Source: Lachnospiraceae bacterium
Lineage (GTDB): Bacteria; Bacillota; Clostridia; Lachnospirales; Lachnospiraceae
Direction: 5' to 3'
DNA length: 64,000 nt
Assembly (NCBI GenBank): GCA_900771195.1
Contig: CAAGMZ010000018.1
Location: 11,526 to 75,525, forward strand
Part shown: in pieces, positions 43,821-52,440 of the stretch
Layout of the letters: each line of letters opens with the position of its first letter
Numbering within the stretch: position 1 is the stretch's first letter
Notes under the pieces: model-generated
Seen by the model: only the letters and a program-made list of their open reading frames with translations
What the model was told of the DNA's origin: nothing
The model's database searches: none
Translations under genes and position numbers: made by a program

Positions 43821-45002
43821 TTATTTTTCTACATTCTTAAGAAGCTCCAGGTTCCTGTCGATGAGTTCGCATCTCTGCTTTACGCAGTCTACAGACCTTC
43901 CCGGATCCTTAGGAGTATTAAATACATAATCAATAAGCTTATCAATCGTAGTTGTAGCTACATGCAGTCTAGTATCAGATGATGCATAATAAATGAATAC
44001 CTCGCCATTCTCATTGGCAATAGCTCCGTTGGTGAATACAACATTGCTTACATCTCCTACGCGCTCCTTGCCTCTGGGGCCGATAAGAAGACCTGAAGGC
44101 TCTGCAATAACTTTTGAAGGATCATTGAGGTCCGTTGCAAATGCATAAATTACATATCTGAGACCTGCGGCTGTATTTCTTACGCCGTGAGCAATATGAA
44201 TCCATCCTCTGTCAGTCTTGATAGGTGTAGCTCCGGCACCATTCTTAGCCTCTGTTATCGTGTGATACTTGCGAAGGCTTGTCATCTTCTCCTCGTCGAT
44301 AACTGCATGTGTTATATCATCGCAAAGGCCAAAGCCGATTCCGCTTCCGCTTCCGGTATCGATGAAATCATCCATAGGTCTTGTATAAAATGCATACTTT
44401 CCGTTTACAAATTCAGGATGAAGTACAACATTCCTCTGCTGAGGGGATCTGAGTGTGACAAGGTTGGGAAGACGCTCCCATGTCTTAAGATCCTTTGTAC
44501 GCACAATTCCGGCTGCAGCAACAGCTGCTGAAAGGTCATTTACTGATGTATCCTTACTCTCTGAGCAGAATGTGCCGTAAATGTAGCCATCCTCATGCTT
44601 CGTGAGACGCATATCGTAAACATTGGTCTCTTCCGGACAAATATCGTCAAGAAGAATGGGATGATCCCAGAAACGGAAATTATCTACACCATTGTCGCTC
44701 TCTGCAACTCCAAAAAATGACTTTCTGTCATTGCCCTCAATTCTGGCAATAAGATAATATTTGCCATTAAGCTCAATAGCTCCTGAATTCATTACCGCAT
44801 TGATACCGAGGCGCTCCATAAAATAAGGATTAGTCTCCTCGTTAAGATCATAACGCCATGTGAGCGGTATATGCTCTCTGGTAAGAACGGGATATTCATA
44901 TCTGTCAAATACTCCGTTGTAGAAAGAACTCTTGTTGTTCTTTCTTGAAAGCAGCTTATCCTGCTTTGCCTTTTCCACATAGTACCTGCTGTGAATTTTC
45001 AT
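43821..45002 (-). CDS. GH130 phosphorylase, probable 4-O-beta-D-mannosyl-D-glucose phosphorylase
   Basis: The 393-residue glycoside phosphorylase has the GH130 subfamily 1 features WRYDLNEETNPYFMERLGINAVMNSGAI, ARIEGNDRKSFFGVAES, NVYDMRLTKHEDGYIYGTF and VVLHPEFVNGKYAFYTRPMDD. Subfamily 1 cleaves beta-1,4-mannosyl-glucose with phosphate to mannose 1-phosphate and glucose in the cytoplasm; phosphorylases for mannobiose belong to subfamily 2. It is preceded by an MsmEFG-type importer, so imported gluco-manno-oligosaccharides are the likely substrates. A long hairpin lies between it and the permease gene. Confidence 0.9.
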   Translation of the reverse strand: MKIHSRYYVEKAKQDKLLSRKNNKSSFYNGVFDRYEYPVLTREHIPLTWRYDLNEETNPYFMERLGINAVMNSGAIELNGKYYLIARIEGNDRKSFFGVAESDNGVDNFRFWDHPILLDDICPEETNVYDMRLTKHEDGYIYGTFCSESKDTSVNDLSAAVAAAGIVRTKDLKTWERLPNLVTLRSPQQRNVVLHPEFVNGKYAFYTRPMDDFIDTGSGSGIGFGLCDDITHAVIDEEKMTSLRKYHTITEAKNGAGATPIKTDRGWIHIAHGVRNTAAGLRYVIYAFATDLNDPSKVIAEPSGLLIGPRGKERVGDVSNVVFTNGAIANENGEVFIYYASSDTRLHVATTTIDKLIDYVFNTPKDPGRSVDCVKQRCELIDRNLELLKNVEK

Positions 45003-45029
45003 TTAATCCTCCTAAACTATATACATATA

Positions 45030-45103
45030 TATGCGGTCACTCTGATACCGGGCCTGTGTTGCCCTGCTTCCGGGGCAATGACATCCGGTATCATGACCGC
45101 ATA
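45030..45103 (-). other. Three-helix hairpin in the intergenic leader of GH130
   Basis: TATGCGGTCA (45030-45039) pairs with TGACCGCATA (45094-45103); TGATACCGG (45043-45051) pairs with CCGGTATCA (45085-45093); TTGCCC (45059-45064) pairs with GGGCAA (45073-45078). Only a 3-nt bulge separates the first two helices. No U-tract follows, so this is more likely an RNA processing/stability element, attenuator or inserted palindrome than a terminator. Confidence 0.8.
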
Positions 45104-45141
45104 AATTATACCATGATAAAATTAATAATCAAGTAAAATAA

Positions 45142-46035
45142 TTAACCCTTGACAGCACCTGCTGCAACACCCTGATATATCTGCTTCTGACAGAGAATGA
45201 AGATAATCAGTGCAGGAATAAGTGAAATAATTACCGCTGCGCATATCAGGTTGTACTTACTACCCATCGGGCCTACAAATTTATACAACGCTGTTGATAC
45301 CGTACAGAATTTGGTCTTATCCTGAAGATAAAGGTTAGCATTGTAGTACTCGTTGTAGGTATTGGTTCCCTTAAGGATTATACATGTTACGATTGCGGGC
45401 TTAAGCACGGGAAGCAATATCTTACGGTAAATCGTAAAATACGAGGCTCCGTCGATAATTGCCGATTCATCCAGCGATACTGAAATATTCTCAAAGAACT
45501 GAATAAACAGATAAATCGATATTACGTCCGTACCCATCATCATGATGATATAACCATAAAGTGTATTGATAAAGTGAAGATTATCCATAATCTTATACAC
45601 TGCAACCTGCATGGCGATACCGGGGATAAGTGCTGCAAATGTGAAAAGTCCTCTTATGAAGCCGTTTCCCTTAAATTTAAATCTGTCAAGAACATAAGCA
45701 AGCATTGTACCTACCAGCACTGAGCCCAGCACAACAAATACAAGTACTATAGCTGAGTTTCTGAAAGCTGAGAGCATCTTGGCATTAACGAATACCTTCT
45801 TAAAGTTCTGGAAATTAAGCCAGCTTTCAGGCATTACCATTACGCTGGTGCTCTGATACTCTGCATCGGTCTTAAATGCCGTAACCACGCACGAAACAAT
45901 AGGTACTACAGCACAAAGTGAAAAGAATACAAGTGAAAAATACTTGATAACAATCCATATTACTTCGCCGACTGTATAATGCTTTTTTCTCTTTTTTATT
46001 ACAATTCCACTGTTATTCTTAATATTTTTGCTCAT
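45142..46035 (-). CDS. Carbohydrate ABC transporter permease, MalG/MsmG type
   Basis: The 297-residue protein has six TM helices and the EAA loop (SLDESAIIDGASYFTIYRKI) that contacts the ATPase. The C-terminal region KQIYQGVAAGAVKG is the usual MalG end. It pairs with the MalF-like permease just upstream (6 bp apart). The start ATG 46035 is used; GTG at 46044 is in frame but too close to the ribosome site. No ATPase gene is in the locus, so a shared MsmK-like ATPase elsewhere is expected. Confidence 0.93.
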   Translation of the reverse strand: MSKNIKNNSGIVIKKRKKHYTVGEVIWIVIKYFSLVFFSLCAVVPIVSCVVTAFKTDAEYQSTSVMVMPESWLNFQNFKKVFVNAKMLSAFRNSAIVLVFVVLGSVLVGTMLAYVLDRFKFKGNGFIRGLFTFAALIPGIAMQVAVYKIMDNLHFINTLYGYIIMMMGTDVISIYLFIQFFENISVSLDESAIIDGASYFTIYRKILLPVLKPAIVTCIILKGTNTYNEYYNANLYLQDKTKFCTVSTALYKFVGPMGSKYNLICAAVIISLIPALIIFILCQKQIYQGVAAGAVKG

Positions 46036-46040
46036 CCAAA

Positions 46041-47042
46041 TCACGCTCCTTTGACTGCTGCAAGTCTCTGCATCTTCTTATGCTTTTTCTTGGCTGCCTG
46101 ACTCTCATCATCAACCTCAGCATTTCTGAACGCATACTTGAATACCAACTTCTGAATCAGCGTTACGATTAAAATCAGCACCAGCAAAAATACTGCCATT
46201 GCAGAAGCGAGACCAACCTTAGGGTTAGAGCCCGTATGAGCAAGATTGTGCATTGTGATGAAATATGTGCTGGTTCCGTTAGCACCGCCTGTTACAACGA
46301 AAGGTGCATCAAAAGCGCTAAGTGAACCGCTGACTGCAAGTATTACATTAAGTGTTACTATAGTCTTGATACTCGGTAAAATAATATATCTGAACTGCTG
46401 GAATCTGTTAGCTCCATCTATAGTCGCTGCCTCATAAAGTGATGTATCAACCGACATGATTGCTCCCAGGAACAGTATCATATTCTGTCCAAGATAACGC
46501 CATACTGATGTGGATGTGAGCGTCCAGTTATTGATGCTCTTATCACGTAACCACCAGGGGAGTTTATCCATATTGAATCCAAACCAGCTGAGTATTGTAT
46601 CGAATACATATCCTCTTGTGAAAAAGAATTTGAAAATAAATCCGATTGCAATACCATTGATAAGGTAAGGGAAGAAAATACATCCCTTAAACAGATTTCC
46701 GCATTTAACTTTCATGCTTAAAATTGTTGCCAGATAAAGCGCAAGTGCTATCTGTATAACTGCACCGGCCAGATAATATAAACTCAGCTTAAGAGTTGAA
46801 ATAATATCTGGTCTGGTAAAGATAGCCTTGTAATTCTCAAGGCCGATAAAAGTTCTGGTTCCTATATAACCCATATCATAAAAACTGTACCCTATCATAG
46901 CTCCAAACGGAAGATAGGTAAAAACAAAAAGCAACAGGAGCGGAAGTAATGAAAATGTTACTATCACTATGCCGCGCTGTGTTTTTCGGCTGCGAACCCA
47001 TTCTTTGAAGGTTTTTTTGCTTTTTGTGGTTGTCTTTTCCAT
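46041..47042 (-). CDS. Carbohydrate ABC transporter permease, MalF/MsmF type
   Basis: The 333-residue protein has a basic N-terminus, six TM helices and the EAA motif YEAATIDGANRFQQFRYIILP. The opening LPLLLLFVFTYLPFGAMIGYSF is typical of MsmF/UgpA-type permeases. It starts 113 bp after the substrate-binding gene; a strong hairpin in that gap probably lowers expression relative to the binding protein. It forms the membrane channel with the downstream MalG-like protein. Confidence 0.93.
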   Translation of the reverse strand: MEKTTTKSKKTFKEWVRSRKTQRGIVIVTFSLLPLLLLFVFTYLPFGAMIGYSFYDMGYIGTRTFIGLENYKAIFTRPDIISTLKLSLYYLAGAVIQIALALYLATILSMKVKCGNLFKGCIFFPYLINGIAIGFIFKFFFTRGYVFDTILSWFGFNMDKLPWWLRDKSINNWTLTSTSVWRYLGQNMILFLGAIMSVDTSLYEAATIDGANRFQQFRYIILPSIKTIVTLNVILAVSGSLSAFDAPFVVTGGANGTSTYFITMHNLAHTGSNPKVGLASAMAVFLLVLILIVTLIQKLVFKYAFRNAEVDDESQAAKKKHKKMQRLAAVKGA

Positions 47043-47093
47043 GCTGTTTCCTCCAACTAAAAAACTCTAATTTACAAGGACTTTGCTTAAAAA

Positions 47094-47119
47094 TGGCGAG
47101 GGATATGAACCCCTCGCCA
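47094..47119 (-). terminator. Attenuator hairpin between binding protein and permeases
   Basis: TGGCGAGGG and CCCTCGCCA form a perfect 9-bp stem with an 8-nt loop, followed on the minus strand by TTTTTAAG. Partial termination here is a common way to make more binding protein than permease. Confidence 0.8.
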
Positions 47120-47155
47120 CATCAATGAAGAAATCCAATACGAATAACTTATGAA

Positions 47156-48634
47156 TTATTTCTGCTCGATGTTGAGTTTCTTCTGAGCGTCAGACCACTT
47201 TGTATTCCACTCAGCCATGATATCGTCAAAGCTCTCGCCAGCTGCTGCTGCTTCGATTATCTTCTGAACTTTCTCGTTACCTGAGTTAACAATGTTAAGC
47301 TCTGTCTCTTTGTTGAGGTCTGAGAGATAGCTCTCCTCTCCCTGAAGAGCTGACTCATCGGGAACGAATGTAAGCTTAAGCTCACCAAACTCCTTGTATG
47401 TATCAGGATACTGAGCGTCAGCCTTAGTTGTTATAGGAAGTCCACCTTCGTTGTATGAGAATCCAGACTCATCTGTCATCCACTTAACGAAAATCTCAGC
47501 TGCTTTCTGCTTATCCTCTGAAGAGTTCTTGTTGATACCGAACTTGTAGTCAGGTGAAGCAGGTGCGCAGAACTCGCCATTAACAGAGATAGGGAAAGGC
47601 ATATATCCGATATCCTGACCATTGTCACCAGCTGCTACCATCTGAGTGAATGACCATGAACCAAGAACCATGCATCCGATTTCTCCTCTGTTAAGCATTC
47701 CCTTACTGCCTTCCCAGTCGGTTGTTGTGTAATCTTCTTCTGTAAGACCCTTCTGAACTGCATCATAGAGAATCTTGTAAACATTGTAAGCGCCTGTTCC
47801 GTCACCGGGATCAGCGAAAGGCTCAGCTGTATGAACGAGTGTCTGGTTCATATACTTTGAATCGCCTGTTGCAACATATCCAATGTAATCATCCCATGCG
47901 CCCATTGTCCAGCCGGCTGCATAGTTGGTATAAAGCGGTATGCAATCAGGATTGGTATCTTTAATCTTCTGAAGGTTAGCAAGGAACTCTTCAGGAGTCT
48001 TAGCATAATCTGTGATTCCTGCCTCTGAGAATACTCTCTTGTTGTATACAACACCTCTTGTAGCTGCTGTGCAAGGAATACCATATACCTGGCCTTCCCA
48101 AGCTGCATCACTTACATAGTTAGCTGCCTTTGAAACTGAATCAAGATCACCATATGATACGAAATACTGTGAGTAATCCTTCTTGTTGATTGAAGGGATC
48201 ATAAGAAGATCGGGAGCATCTGAACCTGAAAGTCTGAGCTGAGCATCCTCGTTGTAGTTAGTGCTTGATGAAACTTTAACGGTGATGTTAGGATATACCT
48301 TATTGAACTCTGCGATATAACCCTTCCAGTCCATAACGCCGCTGTACTCTTCTCCACTTGCCTCAGTATCCATATCGGTTCTGTTGGTGAAGAATGAAAT
48401 CTCTGCTGTGAGATCCTTCTCTGTCTCTCCAAGTACGATTGAAGCATAATCAAGAGGAGCCTTTGTTACGTCTCCGCTTGCGGACGGTGCTGTTGTCTCA
48501 CCATCAGCCTTTGTCTCAGCCGGTTTTGAAGAGTTGCTGCTACTGCTGCTACTGCTGCTACTGCTTCCGCATGCTGCAAGTGACAATGCACAAGCTGCTG
48601 CAAGACCAGTTGCAATAACCTTTTTCAATTTCAT
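47156..48634 (-). CDS. Sugar ABC transporter substrate-binding lipoprotein
   Basis: The 492-residue extracellular solute-binding protein (family 1) has a lipoprotein signal with lipobox LAAC (mature Cys near residue 22) and a run of ten serines plus a low-complexity linker before the binding domain (EISFFTNRTD... onwards). It is expected to bind manno- or gluco-manno-oligosaccharides, judged from the neighbouring GH130. The ATG at 48634 follows AAGGAGGATTTAACA. The serine run arises from TGC-rich triplet repeats and may vary in length between strains. Confidence 0.93.
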   Translation of the reverse strand: MKLKKVIATGLAAACALSLAACGSSSSSSSSSSNSSKPAETKADGETTAPSASGDVTKAPLDYASIVLGETEKDLTAEISFFTNRTDMDTEASGEEYSGVMDWKGYIAEFNKVYPNITVKVSSSTNYNEDAQLRLSGSDAPDLLMIPSINKKDYSQYFVSYGDLDSVSKAANYVSDAAWEGQVYGIPCTAATRGVVYNKRVFSEAGITDYAKTPEEFLANLQKIKDTNPDCIPLYTNYAAGWTMGAWDDYIGYVATGDSKYMNQTLVHTAEPFADPGDGTGAYNVYKILYDAVQKGLTEEDYTTTDWEGSKGMLNRGEIGCMVLGSWSFTQMVAAGDNGQDIGYMPFPISVNGEFCAPASPDYKFGINKNSSEDKQKAAEIFVKWMTDESGFSYNEGGLPITTKADAQYPDTYKEFGELKLTFVPDESALQGEESYLSDLNKETELNIVNSGNEKVQKIIEAAAAGESFDDIMAEWNTKWSDAQKKLNIEQK

Positions 48635-48692
48635 TGTTAAATCCTCCTTATATGATTTGTTTACCAAAAAAGGTTTTTTAGTTTACTGGATT

Positions 48693-48728
48693 ATTATACA
48701 TCTTGTTCAAATTTTATCATCACTTGTT
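48693..48728 (-). promoter_or_regulatory. AraC-dependent promoter of the mannoside operon
   Basis: The minus strand has a consensus -10 TATAAT (48693-48698) but no good -35. Two copies of AACAAG (48702-48707 and 48723-48728) are spaced exactly 21 bp start to start and cover the -35 region, the geometry of an AraC-type activator site. The AraC gene is divergent. Confidence 0.6.
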
Positions 48729-48890
48729 ATTGATATTTATCATATTTTCTTGATTTTTTGGGCATTTTTGTTTTTTGGGTGTATTTACCAAGATGTTTTT
48801 TTGTGCATTTTATCTATATTATTAACGGATATATCAAGTTAAAATTAAATTGTAGCATTTTTAAGTTTATTATTTTTTGTGAGGTTATAT

Positions 48891-49808
48891 ATGGCTTTTT
48901 CCGATGATTTTTCCGCTTCTTTTTCATCATCACCGATGATAAATTCAGAATTCAATCCCGGAATGCTTATTCCGAAGGTATATTCCTATGTCGAACATGA
49001 TGAAAGCATGGATGGCTGTATCCGTATGGAGGCTTCGGGCAGTGTGCTGATTAAGGATTTTTTTCTTGTAAAATCCAGAAAGCTTGATTCGTACATGCTC
49101 ATATTCATCAAGAGCGGAGCCTTGGAGCTGACATATTCCGACAATGTGGTAACCGCCAAATCCGGAAGTCTTGTGATTTTTGACTGCAACCATAGTTTTT
49201 CCATGCGGCCTACTACTATACCCGGTAATTTCAGAATAATTTTTTTCAGAGGGGAAAATTGCCGGATGTATGCCAAATTCCTTGGCAGTTCGGCATTCCA
49301 CAATTTTGAACTGTCGGATTGTTCACCTGTGCTGTCAGATATAAGTACTCTTACATCACTGCCTGTAAATTGCACACCGTCAGACACACTCAGAATGCAC
49401 GGTGCCCTCACATCCATTCTCTGCAGGCTGGCACTTTCCGAGGAAAGAAAAAAGAGTGCAAGCCTTGCAAGCACTCCCAAATATATTGTCGAAATCAAAA
49501 ATTATATGGAATCACATTATTCGGAAAAATTCTCACTTGATGAATGTGCAAAGCTTTATGGCGTAAATAAATACAGAATATGCCGCGATTTCCAGGCTTC
49601 CTATGGTGATTCCCCGGTTCACTATCTTAACAGTTACAGATTGGAATGTGCCAAAAAAATGTTGCTCTCAGATGACCTTAACATTCATGAGATAAGCAGC
49701 ATGGTTGGCTTTGAAAATGTCAATCACTTCATAAATCTCTTTAAGAAGGCAAACGGTGTCACACCCGGAATATTCAGACAGAAGGCTACGGAGAACCGGC
49801 TTGTTTAA
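48891..49808 (+). CDS. AraC family transcriptional regulator
   Basis: The 305-residue protein has an N-terminal cupin-like sugar-sensing half (LIFIKSGALELTYSD, SGSLVIFDCNHSFSM) and a C-terminal double helix-turn-helix (FSLDECAKLYGVNKYRICRDF, then IHEISSMVGFENVNHFINLFKK and TPGIFR). The ATG at 48891 follows GAGGTTATAT. It diverges from the substrate-binding gene, so it very probably activates the mannoside operon. Its stop overlaps that of the converging yesL-like gene by 4 bp. Confidence 0.93.
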   Translation: MAFSDDFSASFSSSPMINSEFNPGMLIPKVYSYVEHDESMDGCIRMEASGSVLIKDFFLVKSRKLDSYMLIFIKSGALELTYSDNVVTAKSGSLVIFDCNHSFSMRPTTIPGNFRIIFFRGENCRMYAKFLGSSAFHNFELSDCSPVLSDISTLTSLPVNCTPSDTLRMHGALTSILCRLALSEERKKSASLASTPKYIVEIKNYMESHYSEKFSLDECAKLYGVNKYRICRDFQASYGDSPVHYLNSYRLECAKKMLLSDDLNIHEISSMVGFENVNHFINLFKKANGVTPGIFRQKATENRLV

Positions 49809-50482
49809 TTCTGCTGCTCTTCGTTCTCTGCCGTATCATTTTCATCTTTGTCCCCGCTAAGCCTGTCAAAAATGCCTATGATAAGCATGGAGTTAAGATA
49901 TGCGCTTCCCGACACGGCAATCACTGCCCACAGCCACCACACATACACAAATGTCTCCGGCGACACCATGAACCATACAGCCGGCACTGCATTGATTACC
50001 ATAATCACAAGCGTCTTGGGAATATTAGCTATTGCAATTTTTCCTGCATTTGCAAGAGTATTTTTGACAGTATTCTCAAATCTTGCATATACAGGCCATA
50101 ATGTGCTGAAATACCCCAATGCGATAACTGCAAGAGCGATACATCCACCGTACATGATTGAGGCAATAGAATCATTTCCTGCCGCCGAAAGAAGGTGGAA
50201 ATCTGCCACAAGCACAGCTACCATGGCTATCATTATCAGTGTCATTGGTATACTCTTTTTAAAATTAGCCGAAAACTGCTTAAAAAAGCTTTTGGTTATT
50301 GCACCTTCCTCATCCCGTATCATCTTGAGCGTAAGATAGTACATTGCCGATGTGGAAGCTCCTATTGTAATCACCGGTATGCAGCATATAAGCCACATCA
50401 CATTGATCCACATAAGGTCAAAAAGCTTTGTCATAAAAGCGTTAAAAGGATTGTCCGAACTAAATATTTTTTTCTTACTCAT
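49805..50482 (-). CDS. YesL/DUF624 family membrane protein
   Basis: The 225-residue protein has five TM helices and the DUF624 opening NPFNAFMTKLFDLMWINVMWLICCIPVITIGAS. Such proteins are commonly encoded next to carbohydrate ABC importers in Firmicutes, but their role is unknown. The C-terminal tail is acidic. It starts 6 bp after the 50489-51247 gene in a two-gene unit, across from the AraC gene. Confidence 0.9.
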   Translation of the reverse strand: MSKKKIFSSDNPFNAFMTKLFDLMWINVMWLICCIPVITIGASTSAMYYLTLKMIRDEEGAITKSFFKQFSANFKKSIPMTLIMIAMVAVLVADFHLLSAAGNDSIASIMYGGCIALAVIALGYFSTLWPVYARFENTVKNTLANAGKIAIANIPKTLVIMVINAVPAVWFMVSPETFVYVWWLWAVIAVSGSAYLNSMLIIGIFDRLSGDKDENDTAENEEQQN

Positions 50483-50488
50483 GTCTGC

Positions 50489-51247
50489 TTATTTCTCCGA
50501 TTCCATCAGGTAATCAATAAATTTCTCTGCATTTTCCTTCTGATCAGAACTCGCTACGATTCCGATTACCGGTTTTTTGCTGAGATTTTTGATTTCATCA
50601 TATCGCTCACAGCCCTCAAGACTTATTCCGTAAGCCGCCTCGGGGCCTCTTCCGTTACGGTTGTCTTCCATCTCCACCGTTCCGTCATCAAGATAACCTC
50701 TGGCATAATAAAGCCTTGACCTGACCTCATCGCTCATGTTGTCACCATAATACTCAGAAAGGTCTTCAAAATATCCGCCTCCGGCCAGTATGCTGAACTG
50801 TGTCTCATCCGCAATTATCACATCTATATCTCCTGCCGAGCTGTAAACCTGTATCCTGTTCAGTCCGTCGCTTGAAGTATAAAAATAATCATCAATCATG
50901 ACCTTTTCATGCTTGGAAGTGCATATGAGCTGTTCAAGCAGGGAAGTCAGTTCATCAACCTTATTTTCTTCAAGCTGTTCATCCACAATTGCCACATAAA
51001 GCGATGTAGTCTTCCCGGAGCCGAACGACCCGTGAATAAGAACCGCAATAAAAAATACAACGGCTAACGCCACAACAATCTTCCACATAATGTAGTCTTT
51101 GAAAAACTGCCACTTGCCTTTACGGTCAAGCTCCTTCCATGTCTGCTTTACCGTCTTATCTTCACGTCTGCTGTATATGTCAGCGTTCTCTTCAAGAGCC
51201 GTGCCCTTATATAATTCATCCTGATTGTTATCAGCTGTCTGTTTCAT
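50489..51247 (-). CDS. Unknown single-TM extracytoplasmic protein
   Basis: The 252-residue protein has an acidic cytoplasmic N-terminal tail of about 50 residues, a TM helix at about 54-72 and an external domain of about 180 residues. Segments DIDVIIADETQFSILAGGGYFEDLSEYYG and KPVIGIVASSDQKENAEKFIDYLMES resemble parts of type 1 solute-binding proteins, suggesting a shortened binding-protein-like fold. No catalytic motif seen. It forms a two-gene unit with yesL, so it may be an accessory of the adjacent sugar importer. Confidence 0.65.
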   Translation of the reverse strand: MKQTADNNQDELYKGTALEENADIYSRREDKTVKQTWKELDRKGKWQFFKDYIMWKIVVALAVVFFIAVLIHGSFGSGKTTSLYVAIVDEQLEENKVDELTSLLEQLICTSKHEKVMIDDYFYTSSDGLNRIQVYSSAGDIDVIIADETQFSILAGGGYFEDLSEYYGDNMSDEVRSRLYYARGYLDDGTVEMEDNRNGRGPEAAYGISLEGCERYDEIKNLSKKPVIGIVASSDQKENAEKFIDYLMESEK

Positions 51248-51404
51248 AATACGCCCTCATTTTCTGTGCTCCTGCAATACACATCATCATTGTACCGAAC
51301 CTCATGCTTCGTACAAGATTGCTTTCTCATTCTATCATATTTATCATAAAAACGCATTAGGTTTATGTAATTTTTAATGAAATATTAATAATTTCTGAAA
51401 AAGT

Positions 51405-51486
51405 GGCTGTAAAAAAATCCTTGAAAAAGTAAAGACATCTGTCCACCTCTGTGAGCAGATGTCTCATTTTAAGACTTTTTACAGCC
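51405..51486. repeat. Nested palindrome with GGCTGTAAAAA ends (element 1)
   Basis: Outer arms GGCTGTAAAAA (51405-51415) and TTTTTACAGCC (51476-51486) enclose an inner stem AGACATCTG (51433-51441) with CAGATGTCT (51456-51464). It lies after the spoVAC stop and may act as its terminator. Element 2 (57435-57525) has the same plan. Confidence 0.75.
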
Positions 51487-51501
51487 TCTTGTAAAATTTC
51501 T

Positions 51502-51960
51502 CTAAACAACTCCAAAGCATTTAAGCACCCAGTATATCAGTCCAAGCAGCCAGCTTGTAAGGATTCCGTAAAGAATTACAGGTCCTGCAATGGTGAATAT
51601 CTTAGCTCCCACGCCGAACACCTGCCCCTCCTTCTTGAACTCTATCGCCGATGCTGCCACGGAATTGGCAAATCCTGTTATAGGCACCAGCGAGCCCGCC
51701 CCTCCGAATTTGGTAATTACCGGGTACAATCCGAATGCCGTGAGAACAACCGAGATAAATACCAGAATAAGCGAACACCATGTTGATGCCGTAACCCTGT
51801 CCATATGATAAAAATATGTGCAGCAATTATATATTATCTGTCCAAGAATGCTTATGGCGCCTCCCGTCACGAAAGCCTTTGCCATCTGAATCCACAGATT
51901 GTGGGTCGGTGTCACGCTTTCCACATACTGGTTATACTGTTTCTTCTCATCTTCATTCAT
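51502..51960 (-). CDS. spoVAC: Stage V sporulation protein AC
   Basis: The 152-residue membrane protein matches SpoVAC: TPTHNLWIQMAKAFVTGGAISILGQ opening, four TM helices and the GFANSVAASAIEFKKEGQVFGVGAKIF loop. SpoVA proteins form the inner-membrane channel that moves dipicolinic acid into the forespore and releases it at germination; SpoVAC is a mechanosensitive pore candidate. It is the last gene of this block; spoVAD and spoVAE, which follow it in B. subtilis, are absent here. Confidence 0.93.
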   Translation of the reverse strand: MNEDEKKQYNQYVESVTPTHNLWIQMAKAFVTGGAISILGQIIYNCCTYFYHMDRVTASTWCSLILVFISVVLTAFGLYPVITKFGGAGSLVPITGFANSVAASAIEFKKEGQVFGVGAKIFTIAGPVILYGILTSWLLGLIYWVLKCFGVV

Positions 51961-52017
51961 ACAAGAACCCCCTTAGCCGGTTTTTATATTATTCTGTGAC
52001 AAAAAACTTCTGTTTAT

Positions 52018-52440
52018 TCAGCCCATCATGTCGTGCATGAAATAAAACAGACTCCCTATTCCTTTTCCCAATGCAAAAAATATTATAACTATACACAGTC
52101 CTGTTGTAAGTCTTGCGCGTCTCACAAATATCGGTATGCTCTTAACTGTTTCTGCTAACGACACAAGGAAACAGCCGATGAAAATACCGGCAAACACTCC
52201 GTATACAGCTATCACCCAGTTCCACACGACAATATGCGGCATAAACACAAACAGTGCGTTTCCCACCGCTGCACCGATTATTATCATGCTCTCATACCAT
52301 CTTATCCTGTTGGCGGTATTGGTGTACTGTGCAAATCTTGTTATTACCCCGATTGATGCAATCAGTGCAAAATATCCGCTTGCCGTGGCGACTCCGGCAG
52401 AAAGCCCGAAAAAAGCCATCAAAACAATCCTAATCCACAT
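52018..52440 (-). CDS. spoVAB: Stage V sporulation protein AB
   Basis: The 140-residue polytopic protein has four TM helices and a GLSAGVATASGYFALIASIGVITRF opening, with RWYESMIIIGAAVGN, as in SpoVAB. It overlaps the end of spoVAA by 11 bp and is followed by spoVAC after 57 bp. It is needed for dipicolinate transport in species that have it. Confidence 0.88.
   Translation of the reverse strand: MWIRIVLMAFFGLSAGVATASGYFALIASIGVITRFAQYTNTANRIRWYESMIIIGAAVGNALFVFMPHIVVWNWVIAVYGVFAGIFIGCFLVSLAETVKSIPIFVRRARLTTGLCIVIIFFALGKGIGSLFYFMHDMMG

Noticed and set aside
48530..48565. TGC-rich triplet run as a regulatory microsatellite
   Set aside because: It is in-frame coding for serine in the lipoprotein linker, so length changes would not shift the frame; ordinary low-complexity linker.
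48534..48842. Leucine-run reading frame on the plus strand over the substrate-binding signal region
   Set aside because: It is the antisense of the serine repeat in the lipoprotein linker and has no ribosome site.
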